From Sandarakinorhabdus glacialis (GTDB lineage Bacteria; Pseudomonadota; Alphaproteobacteria; Sphingomonadales; Sphingomonadaceae): 64,000 nucleotides of DNA. Below, one piece after another: positions 52,145 through 61,011 of this stretch. The stretch spans positions 62,001 to 126,000 of the forward strand of contig NZ_BMJM01000006.1 of assembly GCF_014643455.1 (NCBI RefSeq), given 5' to 3'. Positions within the stretch are counted from its first letter, which is position 1. Each line of letters starts with the position of its first letter. A program made the position numbers and the translations under genes. The notes beneath the pieces are model-generated. The model worked only from the letters and a program-made list of their open reading frames with translations. It did not search any database and was not told the DNA's origin.

Positions 52145-53355
52145 TCGGCTGCCTTTGCCTTCCCGATGCCCATCGCCTCGAGGATCTCGGGCCGGATATT
52201 CTCGGTGCCCTCAGCCTGGATATGCTGCGCGATCCGCACCCCCACCGCCGTCCGCGCCTCGCCGATGAAGCGGTCGCGATTGCCCGCCGCCCATTCCAGC
52301 GACGACTTGCGACCGGCGTTGAGCTGCTGGAACTGCGGCGCCACATACCGCGCGATCAGCTCATAGGATTTCTTCTTGTTGTCCCATTCGGCCCAGTTGG
52401 TGTCCATCGACAGGAACGCCCCGAATCCGCCCGATTCGTGCTGCAACCGCTCGATCTGCGCAATCGCATCGTCGGGCGTGCCGATCACCGCCATCCCCGA
52501 AGCAATCAGCGATTTAACCGGGTCGCTGCCGTCCTCGGGCGCGAGCGGCAATGCCGCCACCTCGCGGAAATAATAGAGCCATTTCTCCAGCCCAAAGCGC
52601 ACCTGCGCCCGCGCTTCCTCGCGCGTCGCCGCGATGTGCATCGGCCCCACCAGCCGCCACTGGCTGCGGTCCATCACATGCCCATTGGTCGCCGCATTCT
52701 TCTCGGCAATCGCCCAGTTCGACGCCAGCGCGTTGAACCCGCCCGCCGAGGTCGCCCCGATCGACAACAGCCCCAGCCCATGCTTGCCGGCCGCGGTCGC
52801 GCCGCTCGGCGACACCTGGCTGGCGACCGAGAACTGCACCGATGGCCGGCTGAACGGCATCATCTGCAGCCGCGCTTCATTCAGCTCGAACCAGTCGGTC
52901 TTCTTCGTCACCACCTCGCCGCGCAGCAGCGGGATCAGCACCTCCAGCGCCTGGTCCATCCGGTCGCGCTGCGCCGAAACCGGGATGCCCATCATGAACG
53001 CATCGGAGGGCAGGGCGCCCGGCCCGACGCCGAGCATGACCCGCCCGCGCGTGATATGATCGAGCTGGTTGATCCGCCCCGCCAGCATCAGCGGATGGTG
53101 ATACGGCAGCGAGCTCACCCCGGTGCCGAAGCGGATCGTCCGCGTCCGCTCGGCGGCGGTCGCGATGAACAGCTCGGGGCTCGATATCAGCTCGTAACCC
53201 GCCGAATGATGCTCGCCGATCCAGGCTTCCTCGAACCCCAGCCGGTCCATGTGCTGGACCAGCTCGAGATCACGCTCGAGCGCCTGCGTCGGATTCTCCT
53301 CGAGCGGGTGGAACGGCGCAATGAACGCCCCGAAACGCAATTTCTCGACTGCCAC
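52141..53355 (-). CDS. LLM-class flavin-dependent monooxygenase, limonene-monooxygenase-like
   Basis: A 404-residue luciferase-like TIM-barrel enzyme. Motifs include LRFGAFIAPFHPLEENPTQAL, EEAWIGEHHSAGYELISSPE, GTGVSSLPYHHPLMLAGRI and GRVMLGVGPGALPSDAFMMG, the region binding reduced FMN. The pattern is that of LimB (limonene 1,2-monooxygenase) and its relatives, which need a separate flavin reductase. GTG 53355 is preferred because GGGGAG lies seven bases upstream; ATG 53430 would pass through the likely operator. It is divergent from the TetR gene. Confidence 0.88.
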   Translation of the reverse strand: MAVEKLRFGAFIAPFHPLEENPTQALERDLELVQHMDRLGFEEAWIGEHHSAGYELISSPELFIATAAERTRTIRFGTGVSSLPYHHPLMLAGRINQLDHITRGRVMLGVGPGALPSDAFMMGIPVSAQRDRMDQALEVLIPLLRGEVVTKKTDWFELNEARLQMMPFSRPSVQFSVASQVSPSGATAAGKHGLGLLSIGATSAGGFNALASNWAIAEKNAATNGHVMDRSQWRLVGPMHIAATREEARAQVRFGLEKWLYYFREVAALPLAPEDGSDPVKSLIASGMAVIGTPDDAIAQIERLQHESGGFGAFLSMDTNWAEWDNKKKSYELIARYVAPQFQQLNAGRKSSLEWAAGNRDRFIGEARTAVGVRIAQHIQAEGTENIRPEILEAMGIGKAKAAE

Positions 53356-53433
53356 GGACTCGACTCCCCAGAAACCTGTCTCTTCGCTTGGCGGAAAGTC
53401 TATGCGAGGTTGCACGCCTGTTCCACACATTAT

Positions 53434-53448
53434 TCATACGTGTTATGA
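53434..53448. promoter_or_regulatory. Candidate TetR operator (TCATA-N5-TATGA)
   Basis: An imperfect dyad TCATACGTGTTATGA at 53434-53448 lies between the LLM and TetR genes in an AT-rich stretch (53425-53460). It includes the 10-mer shared with 49693-49702 on the opposite strand. TetR regulators usually bind such dyads in their own promoter region. Confidence 0.5.
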
Positions 53449-53541
53449 TTATAGGGAGGATGGCGACCAACCGCGCCAGCCTTGCTTTTGCCCGATATTA
53501 CCTCGATGCGAAGCCGGCGAACCAACCACCGAAAGCCCTGA

Positions 53542-54210
53542 ATGAGCCAGCGCGAAGATGCCAAGGCCGAACGCAGACGACGCATCGTCGCCGCCGCCCG
53601 CGACCTGATCCGCGAAACCGGCGACGCCGGCCTGTCGATGCGCGCCATCGCCGCCCGCGCCCATGTCTCGCTGACGACGCCCTACAATTTGTTCGGCTCC
53701 AAGCGCGCCATCGTCATCGCGGTGCTCGAGGACGTCCGCGAGTTCCACGACCGCTTCTCGAACCTGCGCCACACCGACCCCATCGACCGCATCTTCCACG
53801 CGCTGCGCCTGTCGCTCGGCTATTATGCCGAGGATCCCGATTTCTACCGCACCCTGTGGAGCGAGGCGCTCAATCCCGGCGGCAAGGAGTTGCGCAGCGA
53901 ACTCATCACGCCGCAGCGCTATGCCTTCTGGTGGGCGTTGCTGGTCGAGGCGCAGCGCGACGGTGCCCTGCTCGCCGACCTCGATCTCGACCTGCTGCTG
54001 CGCAGTCTCGATCTCGTCTTCGGCGCCACCATGCTCGCCTGGGTCTTGGGCGGCCTGCAGGTCGACGAGCTCGAGGCGTCGGTCGGCTTCGGCTATGCGC
54101 TGGCGCTGCGCGGTGCCGCCAACCCCGATAGCCAGCCCGGCATCGAAAAGCGTTTGAAGACCTACCAGCGCCAACTCGTCCGCTCGCGCAAAAAGGCCCA
54201 GGCCGCCTGA
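53542..54210 (+). CDS. TetR-family transcriptional regulator
   Basis: A 222-residue regulator. The N-terminal helix-turn-helix (about 12-58: RRRRIVAAARDLIRETGDAG, LSMRAIAARAHVSLTTPYNLFGSK) is typical TetR, and the C-terminal ligand domain is helical (TDPIDRIFHALRLSLGYYAED). It is divergent from the LLM oxidoreductase and convergent with the TonB receptor. This suggests it controls the flanking catabolic genes in response to a substrate or CoA-thioester. It probably represses its own promoter through the dyad at 53434. Confidence 0.92.
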   Translation: MSQREDAKAERRRRIVAAARDLIRETGDAGLSMRAIAARAHVSLTTPYNLFGSKRAIVIAVLEDVREFHDRFSNLRHTDPIDRIFHALRLSLGYYAEDPDFYRTLWSEALNPGGKELRSELITPQRYAFWWALLVEAQRDGALLADLDLDLLLRSLDLVFGATMLAWVLGGLQVDELEASVGFGYALALRGAANPDSQPGIEKRLKTYQRQLVRSRKKAQAA

Positions 54211-54230
54211 ACCCCGCGCCAACCCCGCAT

Positions 54231-54262
54231 AAAAAGAGGGCGGGGGACACGCCCCCGCCCTC
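54231..54262 (-). terminator. Intrinsic terminator of the second TonB receptor gene
   Basis: A perfect 11-bp stem (GAGGGCGGGGG 54236-54246 with 54252-54262) is followed on the minus strand by TTTTT. It lies 21 bases beyond the receptor stop and also sits 3' of the convergent tetR gene. Confidence 0.9.
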
Positions 54263-54283
54263 AGGTATCGCTCCTGGTGCGAC

Positions 54284-57256
54284 CTAGAACCGGAAACCGA
54301 TGGCGCCGCCATAGCGCCGCGGTTCAAGCGTGAAAATGTTGGAGAACAGTCCCGACGACTGGTCGGTCACGTACAGTCCGGTGATCGCGTTGTTGGCGAA
54401 CAGGTTCTGCACGAAGGCCCGGGCGTACCAGCGGTCGTTGTTGCCGTTGACCTGGATCTGGCCGTTGACGACGGTATAGCTCGGCACCCGGTTGATGAAG
54501 GTGTTGTGGATGCTGCCATAGCTTTCGCCGGTAAAGGCGAGGTCGAGCCGCGGCGTGACCGACAGGCCGCTGGCCAGCTCGATGACATATTGCGCACCCG
54601 CCGAGAATTTGTACGTCGGCGCCTGCGGTACGTTGTTGTCCTTAACGTTCGTCCGGACGCCGTTATAGGCGACCGATACCCCGGCTGCCGCCGCAGAGGC
54701 GGCTAGCGAATTACAGATGCTGTAGGCACCGGTAACGCCGGTCGGGATGCCGTGGCCCGACGGGAAAGCGACGGGTGACCGCAGGTCGGTGCCGGTCGCG
54801 GCATTGATGCCGGAATTGACCGCGGCGACATAGCCGTTGGCGAGCGCCGAATTGCCCCGGACGTTTGGTACCACGGCGCAGTTGGCGGCGTTGGTGATAT
54901 CCTTGATGATCACCACATCGTCGCGGCCGCCCGATGGATCGGCGGGGTTGATCAGGAAAGTGTCGTCGGCGACCGCGGTGTGAAGGTAGCTGGCGTTCAG
55001 GTTGACGGTGAACTCCCTGGTCGGCTGGATGATGAACTCGCCTTCGACGCCGTAGATGGTGGCGTTGATGTTCTGGTTGACCGAGGTCCGCTCCTGGATG
55101 CTGCTCAGCTGCAAGCCTTTGTACTTGTAATAGAATGCCGTGAGGTTGGCGCGGAAAGTACCATCGAGGAAGGTGTTTTTGCTGCCGACTTCAAAGGCAT
55201 CGACGAATTCGGGCGAAAAGTTTGTCGGGATCGACGAGTTCGGGCTGAGCGGCGGGTTGATGCCGCCCGATTTATAGCCGCGCGAGTAGAAGGCATAGAG
55301 AAGGTTCTCGTCGGTGATCTTGTAGTCGACGACAAAACGCCCGGTGAACTCGCTGAACTTCACTTTCTGGCGGGCAAAGTCCTGCTTGCCGGGGGTGTTC
55401 TGGTCGAAATCGGCGCAGCCGAGATTGGCGACCGCGGTTCCGATGGCGTTGGGGCAATTGAACAGCGTGGTCCGCGCCGTCACCGACTTGTCGTCGTTGT
55501 TGTAGCGCAGCCCGGCGGTGAACTTGAGCCTGTCGTTGACCTCGAAATAGGCCTCACCGAAGAGGCCGTAGGACTTGAGGCGGTATTCCGGCGTATTGCT
55601 GCGGAAGAACGGTGCGGCGAGGAAGGCCGGGGTTCCGCCAATCGAGCCGAGCACGCCGGCGGCATAATCGAGCGCGAAGGTGTTGACGTAGTAAGCGACG
55701 TCATTGGCCTTGGTGTCGATGTAGATACCACCCAGCAGGAAGTTGAACTTGCTGTCGAAGTTGCTGGTGATGATGCCTTCACCTGTAAACGACCGGCTGC
55801 CGCCGCTCGAACGATCGAAGCCGAGTGGCACGGAGGCGCAGATGCCGTTGCCGGCGGCGCCAAAGATGCCGCTGTTATTCGGCTCGGGCTGCGAGCTGCA
55901 ATAGGGACCATTGGGGCCGTTCGGGATCAACAGGTTGGCGACCGGCTTGAGCGATGGAACGCCATTGTTGGCGAGGAACTGCAGGCCGGTCAGACCGGCG
56001 ACATAGGCCTTGGGGTTCGACGCCTGGCTGTTATAGTCCTGCTGCGAACGGGTCGAGTTTTTCTGATACATTCCAGAAACTTGCGCGGTTATTGAGCCGA
56101 AATCATGCCGCACGCGCGCCATGTATTGCTGCTCTTCGGACTGAAACTGCGGTTCGTAACCGGTGTTGACCGTCCGCAGGTCGGCCGGGTTGACCTCGCC
56201 GGTGAACATGTTGCTCGTGCCGTTTAGATTGTTCAGTGCGAGGAGACCGGCAGCCGGACCAAAGCCGTTGAGAGCGAGGAACTGCTTCGAGGTCAGGATG
56301 GAGCCCAATGTCGAGTTGCCGTTGGTGATGCCGTTTCGCAACTGGCCGGGAAGGCAGCCGAGGACGCCGGTCGGATCGGTGTCGCAAAGCTGCTTCTGGA
56401 TACGGGCGCGATTGTCCTTCTCATGGAAATAATAGCCCATGAGGTCGACGGTCGTATTATCGGTAGGTTCCCACCGGACCGAGCCGCGGAACGAATACAG
56501 GTTGCGGTTATCGAAGCTGGTGTCGTCGTAGGTGTTGTTGGTGAAGCCGTCGCGGTTGAGATAGACGCCGGCCAACCGCACGGCGAGCGTATCGGTCAGC
56601 GGCATGTTGATCATGCCCTTGACCTTGATCGAGTTGTAATTGCCGTATTCGCCTTCGCCGGCCGCGTGGATGCCACTGGAATCGGGCTTGGCGGTAATGA
56701 AGTTGATGACACCCGAGGTGGCGTTGCGGCCATATAGCGTACCCTGCGGCCCGCGCAGGACTTCGACGCGCTCGAGATCGTAGAACTCGGTTTCAAACAG
56801 CCGGGTGCCCAACAGCGGCATCTCGTTGAGCGCGATGCCGGTGGCGGCATCGCAGGTCGTGCCGACGCACAGATTGCCGATGCCTCGGATGGTAAAGCTC
56901 GGCGACCCGAAATTGGTCTGGGTAAAGGTGATGTTGGGCAGGGTCAGCTGCAGGTCCGAGGTGTTGTTGATCTGCTGCTTCTGCAGCGCCTCGGCGGAAA
57001 ATGCCGTCAGCGCGATCGGCACGTCCTGCAGGCTCTGCGCGGTGCGCTGCGCCGTGACGACGATTTCCTCGAGGCTGCCGCCGGTCGATGCAACCGGTAC
57101 CGGGCCCGTATTCGCCGGCCCGGCGAGTGCGGCCGAAGGCGCTCCGGCCGGCGCGGGCGTCGATCCGGCGGTCTGTGCGGACAACGGCGCTGCAAACAGG
57201 CCGAGCAACGAGACGCCGCCGATCAAGCCCGCACGGTATTGTGACATGGTGTTCAT
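54284..57256 (-). CDS. TonB-dependent receptor of the catabolic island
   Basis: A 990-residue outer-membrane receptor. A signal peptide (to about residue 28, PLSAQ) and a Pro/Ala-rich linker precede the TonB box LEEIVVTAQRTAQSLQDVPI. The plug (about 85-200, SFTIRGIG, RVEVLRGPQGTLYGRNATSG) follows, then a barrel ending YGGAIGFRF with terminal Phe. The sequence type is the sphingomonad catabolic class, which takes up hydrophobic or aromatic substrates rather than iron. The start at 57256 has GGGGAGGG upstream. Its genetic link to TetR, LLM and SDR genes supports a substrate-uptake role. Confidence 0.92.
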   Translation of the reverse strand: MNTMSQYRAGLIGGVSLLGLFAAPLSAQTAGSTPAPAGAPSAALAGPANTGPVPVASTGGSLEEIVVTAQRTAQSLQDVPIALTAFSAEALQKQQINNTSDLQLTLPNITFTQTNFGSPSFTIRGIGNLCVGTTCDAATGIALNEMPLLGTRLFETEFYDLERVEVLRGPQGTLYGRNATSGVINFITAKPDSSGIHAAGEGEYGNYNSIKVKGMINMPLTDTLAVRLAGVYLNRDGFTNNTYDDTSFDNRNLYSFRGSVRWEPTDNTTVDLMGYYFHEKDNRARIQKQLCDTDPTGVLGCLPGQLRNGITNGNSTLGSILTSKQFLALNGFGPAAGLLALNNLNGTSNMFTGEVNPADLRTVNTGYEPQFQSEEQQYMARVRHDFGSITAQVSGMYQKNSTRSQQDYNSQASNPKAYVAGLTGLQFLANNGVPSLKPVANLLIPNGPNGPYCSSQPEPNNSGIFGAAGNGICASVPLGFDRSSGGSRSFTGEGIITSNFDSKFNFLLGGIYIDTKANDVAYYVNTFALDYAAGVLGSIGGTPAFLAAPFFRSNTPEYRLKSYGLFGEAYFEVNDRLKFTAGLRYNNDDKSVTARTTLFNCPNAIGTAVANLGCADFDQNTPGKQDFARQKVKFSEFTGRFVVDYKITDENLLYAFYSRGYKSGGINPPLSPNSSIPTNFSPEFVDAFEVGSKNTFLDGTFRANLTAFYYKYKGLQLSSIQERTSVNQNINATIYGVEGEFIIQPTREFTVNLNASYLHTAVADDTFLINPADPSGGRDDVVIIKDITNAANCAVVPNVRGNSALANGYVAAVNSGINAATGTDLRSPVAFPSGHGIPTGVTGAYSICNSLAASAAAAGVSVAYNGVRTNVKDNNVPQAPTYKFSAGAQYVIELASGLSVTPRLDLAFTGESYGSIHNTFINRVPSYTVVNGQIQVNGNNDRWYARAFVQNLFANNAITGLYVTDQSSGLFSNIFTLEPRRYGGAIGFRF

Positions 57257-57713
57257 TGTAGCCCTCCCCACATATCCGCCGCGCTCCTCTTGTTCGGGGA
57301 GTCAAGGCAGTCACAAAGGCATATTGCCCGGGTGATTTGTGCAGTTGGACGTAGTTTTTCCGACTTGTCTAGCTCCCAACATGCCCGTAACGGGCCGCCG
57401 CCGGACCTCTCCCCTTGTGATTATTCCACAACACTATCAAAACTATGGTGTCGGTCACACATTCGCAGCCAGGCTGCTTGAGTCTTCTACTAATCAACTC
57501 GCTAGGGTGCCCGCCACCCGCGGCGATACCGTCGTTGTCGCACGCAACGATGTCCGGCGTTGCCTGGGCGTGGATCGAACCGACTCGCCTCACGCTCTTT
57601 CCCGTCACCCCCTTTTTCCCCGTCACCCCGGCGAAGGCCGGGGCCCATCTCGCACTCTCTCAAAACAAAACCACCACGCAACCACCCGAGCTCACCCCCC
57701 CCGCACCCACCCC
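57257..57713. other. 457-bp intergenic region upstream of the TonB receptor
   Basis: This region should hold the receptor promoter. It contains a short palindrome GCCCGTAACGGGC (57383-57395), the AT-richer stretch TGTGATTATTCCACAACACT (near 57416-57435) and the family D repeat at 57622-57650. No gene or known riboswitch was recognised. The cluster motif CATAACACGT was not found here. Confidence 0.55.
57622..57650. repeat. GC hairpin repeat (family D)
   Basis: GTCACCCCGGCGAAGGCCGG followed by GGCCCATCT forms a 7-bp stem (CCCCGGC 57626-57632 with GCCGGGG 57637-57643) around a GAAG loop. This motif is a widely dispersed sequence in alphaproteobacterial intergenic regions. Only one full copy is seen in the window; a truncated CGTCACCCC lies just upstream at 57603. 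Confidence 0.65.
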
Positions 57714-58931
57714 TCAAGGCCGCACAAAAATCACCCGCCCCCCGCGCATCACCAGCTGCACATCCGCCAAATTCTCCACCCCCACCGCCGGGTCACCACC
57801 CACTACAACCAGATCAGCGACATATCCCCTGGCCACCCGCCCGCGCCGATCCGCCTCGCCGAATGTCGCCGCCGGCGCCGTCGTCATCGCCGCCAGCACC
57901 CCGCGCCAATCCAGCGCCTTGCCCATCAGCCGCAACTCAGGCGCCGTATCGAACAATTCGGTAAAACCCGCATCGGTGCCGAACAAAATCGTCCCGCCCG
58001 CCTTGTGCAGCGCCGCCGTCTGCTGGACCGCCGCGCTGGTCGGCGTGCGCGCGTCCGGCGACGCATCGAACAGCGACAGCGTCGGCACCATCGCCACCTT
58101 TCGCGCCGCGATCGACGCCGCGTATTCCGCCGTCCAGTCCTCCATCAACGGCGCCGAATGCGCCAGGATATCGACGCCATTGGCCACCGCCAGGTCGGTC
58201 CCCTCGCGGTCGGTGCCATGCGCAAACACCGGCTTGCCGAGCCTGTGCGCCGCGTCCGCCAGCGCGCGGATCGTCGCTGCCGGCATGTGCACCACGCCTT
58301 GCGGCCCGCCGACGATCGATCCGGTGAACAGCTTGATCCCCGCCGCCCCCGCCGCCACCTGCGCCCGCACCCGCCGCTCGGCATCCGCCACCAAGACGAT
58401 CTCCGCCGACGGCAGCTTGAAGACGCTGTAGAATTCCCGCGCATATATCGGCGTCGCGCCGGTCGGATAAAACGGCTCGCCGACGCTCAACACGCGCGGC
58501 CCGGCGATTTTGCCGGTCGACACCCGCCCGCGAACATTCGCCGAAACCGCCGTCGTCGACGCAAGATCGAAGATCGTCGTGAACCCCCAGCGGGTAAAAT
58601 TCTTCTCGAGCTCGGCCCCAAGCGCCGCATCGGTCGTGGTCACGGCATTCAGCAGCACCGGCGTCGTCAGATGGACATGGTTGTTCCAGAATCCCGCCAC
58701 CAGGTACCGCCCCGCCTGGTCGATCACCCGATAGCCCTTGGGCACCGGCGTCGACGCGCGCGTCCCGACGCGCGTTACCCGGCCATCGACGACCAGCACC
58801 ACCGCATCGCGGATCACCGCCGCATCGGGCGACGCATAAACCGCCGCCCCGATGATCGCCGTATTTTCGGCCGCAGCCGGTCCCGCCGCCAACGCCAGCG
58901 CAGCGACAACCGCGCGTGCTATCCCGATCAT
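57714..58931 (-). CDS. Amidohydrolase family protein, exported
   Basis: This 405-residue metal-dependent hydrolase has a signal peptide (1-22). The amidohydrolase barrel shows NNHVHL (the HxH metal pair), the probable bridging Lys in GIKLFTGS, His in FAHGTDREG and AHSA, and Asp in FGTDAGF. These support an imidazolonepropionase/prolidase-like branch acting on cyclic amides or peptides in the periplasm. GGGGAG lies seven bases before ATG 58931. It is transcribed in the same direction as the TonB receptor but 457 bases upstream, so the link to the island is only positional. Confidence 0.86.
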   Translation of the reverse strand: MIGIARAVVAALALAAGPAAAENTAIIGAAVYASPDAAVIRDAVVLVVDGRVTRVGTRASTPVPKGYRVIDQAGRYLVAGFWNNHVHLTTPVLLNAVTTTDAALGAELEKNFTRWGFTTIFDLASTTAVSANVRGRVSTGKIAGPRVLSVGEPFYPTGATPIYAREFYSVFKLPSAEIVLVADAERRVRAQVAAGAAGIKLFTGSIVGGPQGVVHMPAATIRALADAAHRLGKPVFAHGTDREGTDLAVANGVDILAHSAPLMEDWTAEYAASIAARKVAMVPTLSLFDASPDARTPTSAAVQQTAALHKAGGTILFGTDAGFTELFDTAPELRLMGKALDWRGVLAAMTTAPAATFGEADRRGRVARGYVADLVVVGGDPAVGVENLADVQLVMRGGRVIFVRP

Positions 58932-58951
58932 CGGCAAGCTCCCCAATCGTC

Positions 58952-59413
58952 TCAGCCCCTGATCCGCGTCCACACCTGGTTACGGCAGATCACCTGCGCC
59001 GCACAGCCTTCGACCCGGATGCTGTTGCCATCCTCGAGCAATCGCGCCGTCCCCGTCACCCGCCGGTTCATGTCGGGCACGAACACCCGCCCCCGCCACT
59101 CGCGCGGCCCACGCGCCGTGAATTCCTCGAACAATTGCGTACCGACCAGCGGATCGGTGCCGCCCCGCCGCGCATCGCCCCGCGCCTTTTCATCGGCATA
59201 TACGATCGTGCCGCAGACCAGCTTGCCGCACCTTGCCGCCCGGATATGCACCGATCCCGACGGGTTCTGCCACGTCCCCAGATACGCGCCATCGGGCAAT
59301 CTCGCCACCGCCGCCGCCGGATCGGGGCTGTTCGCCGGGCTGTTTGCGGGGCTCTGGGCCATCGCCGAACCCGCCAGCAACCCCAGCGCGATAATCCCCA
59401 GTCGCATCTTCAT
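58952..59413 (-). CDS. DUF2147 exported protein
   Basis: A 153-residue exported protein: signal peptide (1-18, LLAGSAMAQ), a short Ser/Pro/Asn repeat (SPANSPANSPD), then the DUF2147 domain with YLGTWQNPSGSVHIRAARCG, LVCGTIVYADEK, and a WRGRVFVPDMNRRVTGTARL strand run. Four cysteines (two pairs) probably form disulfides. DUF2147 proteins are lipocalin-like periplasmic proteins of unknown ligand. ATG 59425 is an alternative start. Confidence 0.85.
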   Translation of the reverse strand: MKMRLGIIALGLLAGSAMAQSPANSPANSPDPAAAVARLPDGAYLGTWQNPSGSVHIRAARCGKLVCGTIVYADEKARGDARRGGTDPLVGTQLFEEFTARGPREWRGRVFVPDMNRRVTGTARLLEDGNSIRVEGCAAQVICRNQVWTRIRG

Positions 59414-59432
59414 CCCAACCCCCATATCGACC

Positions 59433-60938
59433 CTAGCGCCGCCGCACCCCCACCGTCAGCCGCGCCAACGGATGACTTGCCCCGGCATTCGGCACCCAGC
59501 CATCGACGTTACGCCCCACCAGCGTCCATTGCACCGGCGTTATCAGCGGGATCATCGGCGGCGCCGTCATCATCCGCGCCTCGACCGCCGCCAGCATCGG
59601 CGCGCGCCCCGCTGCCGGTGCCCTGCGGGCGGCTGCCAGCATCGTATCGGCTTCCGGGTTGCAATAGGCGCCCGCCCCGCACCGCCACCGCATCAGCAAC
59701 GCCGCGCTGTCGGGCACCGGCACGCTCGCCTCGGTCACCGCCAGGTCGAAATCGCCCCGCGCCAGCAGCTTGTCGCGCTCCACCGCGCTCACCTCGGTCA
59801 CCGCCAGCAACACCCCGACCTGCGCCCAGTCGTCGGCAACCCGCTCGGCGATACTGCGATGCTCGCGCCCCGGCGGTAGCAACAGCACCAGCCGCAGCGG
59901 CTGGTCCAATGTCCACCCCGCGCCCGCCAGCAGCCGCCGCGCCTCTGCCACCCGCGCCGCCGCACCCAGCCGGCGCCAGTCGCCTTCCTCCAGCACCGCA
60001 CCACCCGCCAGCAGCGGCGGCAACAGCCCGTCGGCAGCGACGATCGCCCCGATGCCCATCGCCGCCGCCAGCCGCCCCCGGTCGACCGCCATCGCCAGCG
60101 CCCGCCGTATCGCCGGATCCGCCACCGGCCCGCGCAAGCCATTGGCGACATAGCCATAAATGCCCCACAGCGGATCGACTTGCAGCATTTCGGGCCGCAC
60201 CGAGGCCCGCACCTCGCCCAGCCCCGCCAGCCCGTCGCCGAACACCAGATTGGCTTCGCCCCGCATGAACCCGGCGATCGCCGCGCGCAGATCCGGGCTC
60301 GTCGCCACGCTGATCTGCGCCGGCCGCGCCGCCGGGCTCGCCGCCATGCTCTTGCGCTGCAAAACCCGCCGCTCGGCGGTCCCACCGACGCGATACCGGG
60401 CCAGCGACACGTCCGCCTTGTCCGAAACCAGCCCCAGCGCCGGCTCCGCCAGCCACCCGAGCAACAGCGGCGACGGGCTCTCCAGCCGCAACTCCACCAC
60501 CCGTGCGATCGGCGCCGACACCCCCAGCTTGCTCGCCGGCGCGCGCTTCGCCGTCACCGCTTCGGACCCTACAATGCCCGCCATCACAAGCACCGGGTCG
60601 CGCCGACTACCAGCGCGGCGAAAGGCTGCCACCACGTCGCGCGCCACCAGCGTCTCGCCATTGCTCCACTGCGCCGGCCGCAACCGCAGTATAAGACTGC
60701 GCCCGTCATCGACGAACCGCCAGCTCGATGCCAGCCCCGCCACCGTCTGCCCGGCCTCGTCACGCGCCACCAGCCCCGGCTGCACCGCCTCTGCCACCAG
60801 CCGCTGCGCCAGTCCCTCCGGCTGCTCGGAATCGCCGATCACCACCACCGACAGCTTCGCCCCCTCGGGCGCGTCCGGAGAGCAGGCCGCCGCCGCCAGC
60901 GCCAACAGGCACACCAGGTTTCGCCATATCACCGCCAA
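59433..60938 (-). CDS. Peptide/nickel-type ABC substrate-binding lipoprotein
   Basis: A 501-residue lipoprotein. The signal ends ALAAAACS (Cys19). The mature protein has the solute-binding family 5 layout with GLASSWRFVDDGRSLILRLR, WSNGETLVARDVVAAFRRAG and a C-terminal lobe near IPLITPVQWTL. The family binds oligopeptides, opines or nickel for import. No ABC permease or ATPase gene accompanies it, and the length and Ala/Arg-rich inserts differ from OppA. An orphan binding protein or a wall-peptide scavenger are both plausible. Confidence 0.82.
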   Translation of the reverse strand: MAVIWRNLVCLLALAAAACSPDAPEGAKLSVVVIGDSEQPEGLAQRLVAEAVQPGLVARDEAGQTVAGLASSWRFVDDGRSLILRLRPAQWSNGETLVARDVVAAFRRAGSRRDPVLVMAGIVGSEAVTAKRAPASKLGVSAPIARVVELRLESPSPLLLGWLAEPALGLVSDKADVSLARYRVGGTAERRVLQRKSMAASPAARPAQISVATSPDLRAAIAGFMRGEANLVFGDGLAGLGEVRASVRPEMLQVDPLWGIYGYVANGLRGPVADPAIRRALAMAVDRGRLAAAMGIGAIVAADGLLPPLLAGGAVLEEGDWRRLGAAARVAEARRLLAGAGWTLDQPLRLVLLLPPGREHRSIAERVADDWAQVGVLLAVTEVSAVERDKLLARGDFDLAVTEASVPVPDSAALLMRWRCGAGAYCNPEADTMLAAARRAPAAGRAPMLAAVEARMMTAPPMIPLITPVQWTLVGRNVDGWVPNAGASHPLARLTVGVRRR

Positions 60939-61011
60939 CCTCTAACCCGGCTTCCCCTCCACAAACCAGAGCTTCCTTGCCCACGCCCCCGCACATCGGT
61001 AAGTCCGCCCC

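Noticed and set aside
57339-59879. An 846-codon open frame on the plus strand across the amidohydrolase and DUF2147 genes
   Set aside because: It is antisense to well-supported genes, is rich in Arg/His/Pro as expected from a shadow frame in high-GC DNA, and has no family motif or ribosome-binding site.
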